The notes below the pieces were generated by a model, which had not been told where the DNA came from, ran no database searches, and saw nothing but the letters and a program-made list of their open reading frames with translations. Shown piece after piece: positions 43,327 to 51,532 of a stretch of 64,000 bases of DNA; positions within the stretch are counted from its first letter, which is position 1; the number at the start of each line of letters is the position of its first letter. Source of the stretch: a bacterium (lineage in GTDB: Bacteria; 4484-113; JAFGCY01); assembly GCA_020440605.1 (NCBI GenBank), contig JAGRNT010000009.1:62001-126000 (forward strand), given 5' to 3'. The translations under genes and the position numbers were made by a program.

Positions 43327-43347
43327 GGACGGGACTTGTCCCGCTCC
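43327..43347 (-). repeat. Hairpin in the 5' leader of the Lpt permease operon
   Basis: GGGAC, two-base loop, GTCCC, extended to about ten pairs with one bulge. On the minus strand it also begins with GGAG, like the 10.3-10.8 kb repeats. It may be a stem affecting translation of the lpt genes or another short palindromic repeat. Confidence 0.45.
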
Positions 43348-43527
43348 TATTCTAATTGATCGGAAAAACGGCAAACATTGCCTGTGCAGAGAAGGCTGGA
43401 AGGCACCTGCTCGAATCTGCAATATTCATGTTTTGCCGCGAGCGGCCGGTTAAATGTATATAGTGTGTTATTATCTTAGCGACAAACGGTTTCCGGGCGC
43501 TGGTCACTCTGTGGCCTTTTTTTTGCG

Positions 43528-43998
43528 ATGTACACAGACATGTTACAGCTGGAGGAGGAGCTCGACGAGTTCCTCTATGACTATGGTTATCAGTTGGTTG
43601 ACTTTGTCATTGCAGGAAAAGGACCCAACCGCATCTACCGCGTGCTTTTCGATCACGTGGGTGACGAGCGGCTGACGCTGGAGGACTGCAGCGGGATGGC
43701 GCCGCAGGTGCGGCTCTTTCTCGAGATGAAGGGCGTCTATAACGACAAGTGCAGCCTGGAGCTTTCCAGTGGTGGGCTGGACAGGGTGTTGAAACGAGAC
43801 AGGGACTTCGAGAAGTTCCTGGGGCGTGAGGTCAAGGTGCGGTACTTTGACGGCCAGCATAAGGCCACCCTGCGTGGCCAGCTGGCGAGCTTTACGGACC
43901 GCATGCTGGTAATCGTGCCGACTGAGGGCGGGGAAACCGTCCAGGTGGACAGGGGTTCCGTCGAGAAGGTGAACCTCGTCCCGAATGTGGAGTTCTGA
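43528..43998 (+). CDS. rimP: Ribosome maturation factor RimP
   Basis: 156 residues. Assists 30S assembly. The two-domain pattern is visible: an N-terminal alpha/beta domain (GYQLVDFVIAGKGPNRIYRVLFD, LTLEDCSGMAPQV, LELSSGGLDRVL) and an SH3-like domain (FLGREVKVRYF, LRGQLASFTDRMLVI). It is the first gene of rimP-nusA-ylxR-infB. A TATTAT at 43469-43474 is a plausible -10 for the operon. Confidence 0.9.
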   Translation: MYTDMLQLEEELDEFLYDYGYQLVDFVIAGKGPNRIYRVLFDHVGDERLTLEDCSGMAPQVRLFLEMKGVYNDKCSLELSSGGLDRVLKRDRDFEKFLGREVKVRYFDGQHKATLRGQLASFTDRMLVIVPTEGGETVQVDRGSVEKVNLVPNVEF

Positions 43999-43999
43999 A

Positions 44000-45184
44000 A
44001 TGAAGCTGGATCCGCAGTTTGCAGCTGCAATACAGGAGATCGAGACCACTCGCGGCATCCCCCGCGACAGGATCGTTGACGCCCTGCGCCAGGGCTTTGA
44101 GGCCGCATACGAGAAGAATTTCGGATCTGCCAGCAACCTCGACGTCGAGGTCAACCTGCGCACGGGCGTGATTGAAGCCTACCTCACCAAGACAGTGGTT
44201 GAGGAGGTCGTTGACGTCAACGAGGAGATCAGCCTCGCGGAGGCGCGCGAAGTCGAGGAAGGAGCTGAAATCGGTGACAGCATCGGCTTCGAAGCCGACA
44301 TGACCTCACTTGGCAACCTGGCGATCCACACCTTCAAGCAGAAGCTCAAGAGCCTGATCAAGGACGCTGAACGCGACAAGGTGATGCGGCTCTACGGAGA
44401 CCGCCTGTTCGAGATGATCAACTGCACCGTGCTGTTCGTGGAGCGTGGCGATGTCTACGTCGAGACCCCGGACAAGGTGGAGGGCATCATCCCCTACAAG
44501 GAGCAGATCCCGCGCGAGCGGCTCAACCCCGGGCAGCGCATCAAGTGCCTGCTGACGGAGGTCCGCAACGTGCGCAAGGCTCCGATGCTGGTGTTCAGCC
44601 GTACGCATGCCGACCTGCTGCGCGAACTGATGAAGAACGAGGTGCCCGAGGTCCGCGAGGGCAACATCGAGATCGTCGCGATCTCCCGCGATCCGGGCTA
44701 CCGTGCAAAGGTGGCCGTGCGCAGCAAGCTCGCTGAGCTGGATCCCGTCGGCTCCTGCATCGGCAGCCGCGGCATCCGCATCACAGCCATCAGCCACGAC
44801 GTCAACGATGAGAAGATCGACCTCGTGCTCTGGAAGGAAGATCCCTTCGAGTTCATTGCCGAGGCCCTGAGCCCCGCGAAGGTGATGAGCGTGGAGCTCT
44901 TCGAGGAGGAGCGCAAGGGCATCGTCGTCGTTCCTGATGACCAGATCAGCCTGGCGATCGGCAAGGGCTGGCGCAACGTTAAGCTTGCCAGCAAGCTGAC
45001 ACGTTACTTCCTGGACGTGAAGAGCCAGTCCGAGATGGCGGACTTCTCCGCTGACATGCAGCGTGAGGATGACGAAGACGATTACATCGACGACGATGAG
45101 AGCGATTACATCGACGAGCCGGAGGACGAGGCTGGCCTGCAGGCTGAGGCCGGATCCGCCGAAGACGATGAGGCCGGTGAATAG
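44000..45184 (+). CDS. nusA: Transcription termination/antitermination factor NusA
   Basis: 394 residues. It has the NusA N-terminal domain, an S1 domain (GDVYVETPDKVEGIIPYKEQIPRE), KH1 (RDPGYRAKVAV, DPVGSCIGSRGIRI) and KH2 (SLAIGKGWRNVKLASKL). The C-terminal helical repeats of E. coli NusA are missing; instead there is an Asp/Glu-rich tail of ~50 residues. ATG 44000 follows the rimP stop directly. Confidence 0.93.
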   Translation: MKLDPQFAAAIQEIETTRGIPRDRIVDALRQGFEAAYEKNFGSASNLDVEVNLRTGVIEAYLTKTVVEEVVDVNEEISLAEAREVEEGAEIGDSIGFEADMTSLGNLAIHTFKQKLKSLIKDAERDKVMRLYGDRLFEMINCTVLFVERGDVYVETPDKVEGIIPYKEQIPRERLNPGQRIKCLLTEVRNVRKAPMLVFSRTHADLLRELMKNEVPEVREGNIEIVAISRDPGYRAKVAVRSKLAELDPVGSCIGSRGIRITAISHDVNDEKIDLVLWKEDPFEFIAEALSPAKVMSVELFEEERKGIVVVPDDQISLAIGKGWRNVKLASKLTRYFLDVKSQSEMADFSADMQREDDEDDYIDDDESDYIDEPEDEAGLQAEAGSAEDDEAGE

Positions 45185-45243
45185 TCTTCTGCTGCGCTGA
45201 GAAGAGATCTCCAGTCAGCCCGGGAACCCTGCAACGGACATGT

Positions 45244-45507
45244 GTGGCCTGCCGCAGGTCGGCAGTGCGCTCCGATCTGCTGCGTTTCCAGCTGGATAAC
45301 GGACTTGTAAGGCACATTGCCACAAGCGGCCAGTCACTTGCTGGTCGCAGCGTCTATCTCTGTGCAGATCACGGCTGCCTGCGGGCCGTGCTGAAGCGCG
45401 GAGTGCTGGTTTTCAGGCATTCGAAGTATGCTAAGATTATCGTTCGTCTGAACCGCGAACAGGTGCAGCGTCTTGCGCGCGCATTCAGACGCATCCCCGG
45501 AAAATAG
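45244..45507 (+). CDS. ylxR: YlxR (DUF448) RNA-binding protein, start uncertain
   Basis: About 87 residues from GTG 45244. The frame carries the YlxR signature RTCVACR, but R-T-C lies upstream of the GTG, which itself codes the Val of that motif. Upstream in frame there is no ATG, GTG or TTG back to a TGA at 45178; only CTG (45229) or ATA (45181, overlapping the nusA stop) could start it. The rest (LAGRSVYLCADHGCLRAVLKRGVL and the Arg-rich tail) is typical. YlxR sits between nusA and infB in many genomes. Confidence 0.75.
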   Translation: MACRRSAVRSDLLRFQLDNGLVRHIATSGQSLAGRSVYLCADHGCLRAVLKRGVLVFRHSKYAKIIVRLNREQVQRLARAFRRIPGK

Positions 45508-45528
45508 GCCGGGGGATTCTGGGAGTCT

Positions 45529-48075
45529 ATGGCGAAATCAGTCATCAATCTGGTAAAGGAACTCGGCGTCAAGAGCACCAGCGAAGTGCTGGAGCTTCTG
45601 CGCGAAGTCGGCTACGACACAACCGTGGAAGGCTTCGGCGTAATGACGAAGATCGAAGAGGATGTCGTCTCGCGCATGCGCCAGGCCAAGGGTCGCAAGG
45701 GTATTGCCGATGACTCCGCTCTGCGGGAAGTAGCCAGTCCCAGCGAGGAGCCTGAACAGGATAAGAAGGCTCCACGCCGCATCGTTTCCGACGACAGCAA
45801 GGTGGACCTCGATGGTGGTCCGATCAAGCGCAGCGCCCGCAAGGACTTCTTCGGTGCTCGCAAGCCTGAGAAGCGCGAACCTTCGGTGGCTGCCAAGGAA
45901 GACACCGGCGAGGCTCCGCAGCGCCGCAGTGTGACCCGCACGCCCGTAACCGAGAAGGAGCGCCAGGCCGCCCAGGGACCAGGTCCCCGTCCAGGCGGAC
46001 CCGGAGCCGGTGCCGCCCAGCAGCAGGCTGACAAGCGCCGTCCGCCCCGCACTGACAAGCCTGACTTCTCCGGTGGTCCGCGCATCATCAGCATGCCGGA
46101 TCCTGATGACAAGTCGGACAACCGCATCGGTGGCGGTGGCATCAAGAAGAAGCCCGCCGACCCGCGCCGCAAGCCAGCAGCCCCGGCCGCCGCCGCGGCT
46201 CAGCACGGCGGGCGCCGCAAGAAGCTGAAGAACATCGGTGGCCAGGAGGATGACGGCCGGATGCGCAGCCGCAAGCGCGTGTTCAAGGTCGCATCGCAGA
46301 TGCAGGAATCCTCCACCGTCGTTCCGCACCTGAAGATTCCCGGTGAGATGACCATCCGCGACGTCGCCAAGGCGACGGGCGTCAAGGTCGCCGAGATCGT
46401 GCGTTTCCTGATGCGCGAACTCGAGATCATGGCGAACATCAACTATGTTGCCAATGTTGACGAGATCCAGCTGATCGCCGACCACTTCTCGATTGACTAC
46501 ACCGTGGATCTGGCAACGGAGCCCGAGGGTGAACTGAAGCAGTTCGAGGACATCGGCACTGACAACCTGCAGTACCGTCCGCCGGTCGTGACCGTGATGG
46601 GCCATGTGGACCACGGCAAGACCAAGCTGCTTGACGCGATCCGCAGTGCCAACGTGGTGGCCGGCGAGGCCGGTGGCATCACGCAGCACATCGGCGCATA
46701 CCAGGTCGAGAAGAAGGGCAAGCACATCACCTTCATCGACACCCCCGGTCACGAGGCCTTCACGGCCATGCGTGCCCGCGGTTCGCGCATCACCGACATC
46801 GTGATCCTCGTGGTCGCGGCTGACGACGGTGTGATGCCGCAGACGGTCGAAGCCATCAACCATGCCAAGGACGCTGAAGTCCCGATCATCGTGGCCGTCA
46901 ACAAGATGGACAAGCCAGAGGCCAATCCCGAGCGCGTCCGCAACATGCTGGCGGAGCACGGACTGGTCCCGGAGGAATGGGGAGGCGACGTGATGTTCGC
47001 CCCGATCAGCGCTCTGACCGGAGATGGCATCGACGATCTGCTGGATAAGATCCTGCTGCAGACTGAGCTTGTCAACCCTCAGGCCGATCCCAGCGCACCG
47101 CCCTTCGGAGTGGTGATCGAGAGCGAGGTCGACACCGGCATCGGTGTCGTGGCCACAGTGCTCGTGCAGCAGGGCCAGATGGGTAAGGGCCAGTACCTGC
47201 TCAGTGGTTCCAGCATCGGGCGCATCAAGCGCATGGAGGATGACCACGGCCGTGAGGTTGAATCCGCCGGGCCGTCCTTCCCGGTGCGAGTGCTGGGCTT
47301 CGTGGACCCGCCGGAGAACGGCGACAAGGTCTACACCTTCAAGAACAAGAAGCAGGCTTCCGCGATTGCGGAACAGCGCCTGACGGAGATCCGCAAGAAG
47401 GCGGCCGTCTCCAAGCAGCGCATGAGCCTTGAATCCTTCTACGGCCAGATGCAGGAGGGGGCAGTCAAGACCCTCAAGCTGATCATCAAGGCCGACGTGC
47501 AGGGAAGCGCGGAAGCGCTCGTGGATGTGATCAACAAGCTGGATGTGGAAGGCGCCGAGATCCAGGTGATCTCCAGCGGTGTCGGCCAGGTCAACGAAAG
47601 CGACGTCAACTTCGGCCAGGCATCGGGAGCGGTGATCATCGCCTTCTCCACCGGCGTGACCTCCAACGCCAAGCGCCTGATGGAGAAGGAAAAGGTCGAC
47701 GTCCGCAGCTACGACATCATCTACAAGGTCACCGAGGATCTCGAGCTGGCCATGAAGGGTATGCTCGATCCGGAGTTCGAGGAGCGCCAGGTCGGCAAGC
47801 TGGAGGTCCGCGCGATCTTCAAGACCGCCAAGAGCCAGACCGTCTGCGGTGGCTACGTCCTCGACGGCGTTGCCAAGCGCGGTGACAAGTACCGTCTGCT
47901 GCGCGGTGGCGAGGTGGTGCTTGAGAACATGACCCTCAACAGCCTGCGCCGCTTCAAGGACGATGTGCGCGAGGTCAAGAGCGGCTTCGAGTGCGGTTTC
48001 ATGGTGGAGAACGCCGACGTGCAGGAAGGCGACATCCTCAGCCTGTACGAGATGGTGGAGATCAGCCGCTTCTAG
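45529..48075 (+). CDS. infB: Translation initiation factor IF-2
   Basis: 848 residues. The GTPase that delivers fMet-tRNA to the 30S subunit. An IF2-N domain ([24 protein letters not shown]) is followed by a basic, disordered Pro/Arg/Lys-rich linker (~60-245) and a second IF2-N. The G domain has G1 GHVDHGKT (~358), G2/G3 [10 protein letters not shown] and DTPGHEAF, and G4 NKMD. Domains II-IV and the IF2-C fMet-tRNA-binding end follow. GGGAG precedes the ATG. The rbfA gene that usually follows is absent. Confidence 0.96.
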   Translation: MAKSVINLVKELGVKSTSEVLELLREVGYDTTVEGFGVMTKIEEDVVSRMRQAKGRKGIADDSALREVASPSEEPEQDKKAPRRIVSDDSKVDLDGGPIKRSARKDFFGARKPEKREPSVAAKEDTGEAPQRRSVTRTPVTEKERQAAQGPGPRPGGPGAGAAQQQADKRRPPRTDKPDFSGGPRIISMPDPDDKSDNRIGGGGIKKKPADPRRKPAAPAAAAAQHGGRRKKLKNIGGQEDDGRMRSRKRVFKVASQMQESSTVVPHLKIPGEMTIRDVAKATGVKVAEIVRFLMRELEIMANINYVANVDEIQLIADHFSIDYTVDLATEPEGELKQFEDIGTDNLQYRPPVVTVMGHVDHGKTKLLDAIRSANVVAGEAGGITQHIGAYQVEKKGKHITFIDTPGHEAFTAMRARGSRITDIVILVVAADDGVMPQTVEAINHAKDAEVPIIVAVNKMDKPEANPERVRNMLAEHGLVPEEWGGDVMFAPISALTGDGIDDLLDKILLQTELVNPQADPSAPPFGVVIESEVDTGIGVVATVLVQQGQMGKGQYLLSGSSIGRIKRMEDDHGREVESAGPSFPVRVLGFVDPPENGDKVYTFKNKKQASAIAEQRLTEIRKKAAVSKQRMSLESFYGQMQEGAVKTLKLIIKADVQGSAEALVDVINKLDVEGAEIQVISSGVGQVNESDVNFGQASGAVIIAFSTGVTSNAKRLMEKEKVDVRSYDIIYKVTEDLELAMKGMLDPEFEERQVGKLEVRAIFKTAKSQTVCGGYVLDGVAKRGDKYRLLRGGEVVLENMTLNSLRRFKDDVREVKSGFECGFMVENADVQEGDILSLYEMVEISRF

Positions 48076-48118
48076 GCAGCGGCACAGCCTGAAGATTCCC
48101 GCAGCAGTTCATCTGATT

Positions 48119-48141
48119 ACCGGCATTGGCAATCCGCCGGT
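48119..48141 (+). terminator. Possible stem-loop at the end of the infB operon
   Basis: ACCGGC / GCCGGT with an 11-base loop, about 45 bases past the infB stop. There is no T run, so this is a weak terminator candidate. Confidence 0.35.
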
Positions 48142-48199
48142 TGCGCGCGCGCGAAGCGTGAGATGGGAAGTGCAGGGGATTGTGAAAGGCAGACTGGGA

Positions 48200-48514
48200 T
48201 CAGTTATTCTGGTCGATGTTGCCCTGCATCATCAGCAGGCGCGGGAAGTCCCGTTCGAAGTCCATGAAGAGGTAGTACCAGCGCAGGATCTCGTCGGTTT
48301 CGTCGGGGTTGCGGTCACGGTGCAGGTCACGCACCATTTCGCGGATCACCTGGTCGGGCTTCTTCTGGGCCACACGGCCCATGAAGTCATCGGTGAGGAA
48401 GATCGGCCGGGTGCTGTTCATCGCCTTGACGAGCAGCTCCTCCGGCATCTTTGCCGAGAATTCGAATTCGTCCTCAAAGCTCAGGAAGACGGTGTGCAAG
48501 TTGCTATCACCCAC
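48200..48514 (-). CDS. Small acidic hypothetical protein
   Basis: 104 residues from GTG 48514. No membrane or signal segment. The sequence DSNLHTVFLSFEDEFEFSA, PEELLVKAMNSTRPIFLTDDFM and EILRWYYLFMDFERDFPRLLMM looks like a folded, mostly helical protein that I do not recognise. The frame extends to ATG 48556, but CATAAT ends six bases before GTG 48514, matching the leaderless pattern. It is downstream of, and in the same direction as, the two globin genes. Confidence 0.6.
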   Translation of the reverse strand: MGDSNLHTVFLSFEDEFEFSAKMPEELLVKAMNSTRPIFLTDDFMGRVAQKKPDQVIREMVRDLHRDRNPDETDEILRWYYLFMDFERDFPRLLMMQGNIDQNN

Positions 48515-48520
48515 TCCAAG

Positions 48521-48526
48521 ATTATG
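48521..48526 (-). promoter_or_regulatory. -10-like box before the small acidic protein
   Basis: CATAAT on the minus strand, six bases before GTG 48514. It decides for the shorter start. Confidence 0.45.
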
Positions 48527-48609
48527 ACACCTGTCAGGATGATCCTCAAGCGGCATTTCCGGCAGGCGGCTATACAGACCAGCCAGCCGCCTGCCTTGTT
48601 CCCGATTCC

Positions 48610-49026
48610 CTATGCCGGTGCTTCAGAAGCGGCAGCGGTCATGGTCGCCGCCAGCAGGCCATAGCACTCCGCCCAGGCCGCAGCCAGTTCCGGGCTCCAG
48701 TCCTCGCCGAGTCCCTGCTCGAGTGTCCAGAGCAGGGCAGCTCCGACCTTGCCGTAATCCTCATCGCGCACGCCGTACTGTACGTGGCGCTTGCCCAGCT
48801 TCTGCACGCCGGGCACGATGTCGTCCAGGCGCTTGAGGCCGATGACTGCCATGTTGATCATGTTGAACAGCAGCTTGTGCTGGTTCTCCATTTCATCGGG
48901 GAAGAGTTCACGGACTTCGGGATACTGCTCAAACAGCCGGGAATAGAAAAGCTCGGTGGCCTTCGTGCCCATGGGAGTGACCTTGGCCCAGCTGTCCTGG
49001 ACCATGGCAATCTGTTCTGCATTCAT
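48610..49026 (-). CDS. Single-domain globin (copy 1)
   Basis: 138 residues of the flavohaemoglobin-like single-domain globin type. The proximal haem ligand is H81 in KLGKRHVQYGV, and Q49 is the likely distal residue. VRELFPDEM and ALLWTLEQGLGEDWSPELAAAWAECY match the family. There is no reductase domain. Possible roles are NO or O2 binding or redox sensing. GGAG precedes the ATG. A paralogue lies just upstream. Confidence 0.9.
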   Translation of the reverse strand: MNAEQIAMVQDSWAKVTPMGTKATELFYSRLFEQYPEVRELFPDEMENQHKLLFNMINMAVIGLKRLDDIVPGVQKLGKRHVQYGVRDEDYGKVGAALLWTLEQGLGEDWSPELAAAWAECYGLLAATMTAAASEAPA

Positions 49027-49106
49027 TATTGCGCTCCAGTGGTTGAATCCGCTGCATTCTAGCTGAGCGGGGAGCTGCGGTGGGTTCAGAACAGGTGAAA
49101 TCTCAA

Positions 49107-49526
49107 TTACTGAGACTGACTTTCATCCATGTTGCTCTGCATCATCTGCGCCATGCTGCCATAGATGTCGCGCCAGGCGGCTTCCAGATCAGGATTCCAG
49201 CGCTCACCGAGGCTGTTGGCGAGGGTTGCGATGAGTGCCTCTCCGAACACCCGGAAGTGTTCGTGATTCACACCGTATTCCTGATGTCGGTTGCCGAGAC
49301 GATTCATCATGCCTTCGAACATCTGCCGGGAAGGCATGCCGGATACTGCGGAGTTGATCATCCTGAACAGCAGCTGCTCCTGATCTGCCATGCTTTCAGG
49401 AAAAAGCGCATGCAGCTCAGGGTTGTCACTGAGCAGCTGGTCATAGAAATGGCGGGTGAAACGAACGCCAAGCGGTGTGACCTGTGCCCAGCTGTCCTGT
49501 ATCAGCCCTATCTGTCTACTGTCCAT
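49107..49526 (-). CDS. Single-domain globin (copy 2)
   Basis: 139 residues from ATG 49526, aligning without gaps to copy 1 through the haem region (H81 in RLGNRHQEYGV, Q49). The frame is open to 49580, but GGAG lies just before 49526 and the shared start MDSRQIGLIQDSW matches copy 1. The two copies are clearly diverged, so the duplication is not recent. They are 80 bases apart and each has its own Shine-Dalgarno. Confidence 0.88.
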   Translation of the reverse strand: MDSRQIGLIQDSWAQVTPLGVRFTRHFYDQLLSDNPELHALFPESMADQEQLLFRMINSAVSGMPSRQMFEGMMNRLGNRHQEYGVNHEHFRVFGEALIATLANSLGERWNPDLEAAWRDIYGSMAQMMQSNMDESQSQ

Positions 49527-49832
49527 CGGATCACTCCAATTCAAATGCGGTTCCGATATTGCCGCCGTCAAATACACCATTCAATCCATACCCGGGACCG
49601 ATTGATGAATCCCGAGCCGAGACATCTGCGGAAAATGAATACTGTCCCGGAAAGCATACCCGCCCTTGCGCAACATTCCGGTTCTGAACGAATCAAATGC
49701 TCATTCAGTGGATGTGTCTGGGATCCCGGGCAGCTCTGTGAACAGCATAGCAAGTGAACTGCTGAACTGTGAAGATTATCGGCAAATCCATCAACGGCTA
49801 TCAACAGGTGCACTGCATTAGAATATGCCCCG
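49527..49832. other. Intergenic region between globin 2 and the mutase gene
   Basis: Must carry both divergent promoters. GAATAT (49821-49826) lies six bases before the mutase ATG. No RNA gene or riboswitch, including a B12 riboswitch, could be recognised. Confidence 0.4.
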
Positions 49833-51524
49833 ATGAGCAAGCAGGATGCATACAACAGCTGGCGCAGCGAGCGCTACGAGCCATTCATTGCCAAACGGCC
49901 CGAGCGCCGGGAGCGCTTCAGCAGCAGCAGCGGCTATCAAACCGATCCGCTGGCCGGACCCTGGGCTGATGACCGGGACTACGCTGAAAGCCTCGGATTC
50001 CCAGGCGAATTCCCCTTCACGCGCGGCGTGCAGCCCAACATGTACCGCGGCCGCTTCTGGACGATGCGCCAGTACGCCGGCTTCAGCACGGCGCGAGCAA
50101 CCAATGAGCGCTACCACTTCCTGCTGAACAGCGGCCAGACGGGCCTGTCCGTGGCCTTCGACCTGCCGACGCAGATGGGTTATGACAGCACGGACCCGAT
50201 GGCGCTCGGCGAGGTCGGCAAGGTCGGCGTGGCAATTGACACCGTTGACGACATGGCGACGCTGTTCGCGGGCATCCCGCAGGACAGGGTCACGACAAGC
50301 ATGACGATCAACGCCCCGGCCACGATCCTGCTGCTGATGTACCAGGTCGTTGCCGAGAAGCAGGGGATCGAGCCCGCGCAGCTCGGCGGCACGATCCAGA
50401 ATGACATCCTCAAGGAATACATGGCGCGCGGCACATACATCTTCCCGCCGCAGCCGAGCATGCTGCTGACAACGGACTGCTTCCGCTACTGCACGGAGAA
50501 GCTGCCGCGCTGGAACACGATCAGCATCTCCGGCTACCACATCCGTGAGGCCGGCTGCACCGCCGTGCAGGAGGTGGCCTTCACGCTCGCGGACGGGATC
50601 GAGTACACGCAGCAGGCGATCAATGCCGGCCTCGACGTGGACAGCTTCGCCGGACGCCTGAGCTTCTTCTTCAATTCGCACAACAATTTCCTGGAGGAGA
50701 TTGCCAAGTTCCGTGCCGCCAGGCGGATGTGGGCGCGGATCATGAAGGATCGCTTCAGGGCGCAGGACCCGAAGAGCATGATGATGCGCTTCCATACGCA
50801 GACTGCCGGATCGATGCTGACAGCGCAGCAGCCCTACAACAACATCGTGCGCACCACCATGCAGGCGCTCAGCGCCGTGCTGGGCGGCACCCAGAGCCTG
50901 CATACCAACGGCTTCGACGAGGCCCTGGCCCTTCCGACGGAGCAGTCCGCCGAAATCGCGCTGCGTACGCAGCAGATCATCGCGCATGAGAGCGGTGTCG
51001 CCGACACCGTCGATCCGTTGGGTGGCAGCTGGTACATCGAGGACCTGACCGACCGGATCGAGACGGAGGCAATGGCTTACATCGCCAAGATCGACGAGCT
51101 GGGCGGGATGGCTGCCGCAGTGGAGCGCGGCTATCCGCAGGCCGAGATCCAGCAGGGTGCCTATGAATGGCAGCGCAGCGTGGAGACGAAGGACCGCGTG
51201 ATCGTCGGTGTCAACGATTTCCGCAGCAGCGATGAAGCGCCCTTTGAGATCAACCGCGACGATGCGGCTGAGCATGAGCAGCGCGAGCGTCTGGAGCAGT
51301 ACATTGCCAGGCGCAGTGCCAACCCGACGCAGTACGGCGGCGGGGCAGGGGGCGACAGCGCTCCCTGGCAGTCGGCCTGCGGCAGGTTGCATCAGCATGC
51401 GGCAGGCGGGGCGAAGTCGGGCTACCTGGAGCTGATCCGCGAGGCACTGCTGGCCGGTGCCACCGAGGGCGAGATCGTCAAGGCGCTTGAGTCAGTCTGG
51501 GGCAGGTACCAGCCAAACCTGTAG
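49833..51524 (+). CDS. Methylmalonyl-CoA mutase family, catalytic (large) subunit without B12 domain
   Basis: 563 residues, only the TIM-barrel substrate-binding domain. The active-site stretches [57 protein letters not shown] and [17 protein letters not shown] are intact, and YAGFSTA suits methylmalonyl-CoA. The cobalamin-binding domain (DxHxxG) is not fused and not encoded in the window, so a separate small subunit must exist elsewhere, as in split McmA1/McmA2 enzymes. No MeaB chaperone or epimerase is adjacent. Isobutyryl- or ethylmalonyl-type mutases are less likely alternatives. Confidence 0.87.
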   Translation: MSKQDAYNSWRSERYEPFIAKRPERRERFSSSSGYQTDPLAGPWADDRDYAESLGFPGEFPFTRGVQPNMYRGRFWTMRQYAGFSTARATNERYHFLLNSGQTGLSVAFDLPTQMGYDSTDPMALGEVGKVGVAIDTVDDMATLFAGIPQDRVTTSMTINAPATILLLMYQVVAEKQGIEPAQLGGTIQNDILKEYMARGTYIFPPQPSMLLTTDCFRYCTEKLPRWNTISISGYHIREAGCTAVQEVAFTLADGIEYTQQAINAGLDVDSFAGRLSFFFNSHNNFLEEIAKFRAARRMWARIMKDRFRAQDPKSMMMRFHTQTAGSMLTAQQPYNNIVRTTMQALSAVLGGTQSLHTNGFDEALALPTEQSAEIALRTQQIIAHESGVADTVDPLGGSWYIEDLTDRIETEAMAYIAKIDELGGMAAAVERGYPQAEIQQGAYEWQRSVETKDRVIVGVNDFRSSDEAPFEINRDDAAEHEQRERLEQYIARRSANPTQYGGGAGGDSAPWQSACGRLHQHAAGGAKSGYLELIREALLAGATEGEIVKALESVWGRYQPNL

Positions 51525-51532
51525 CAGGCCAC

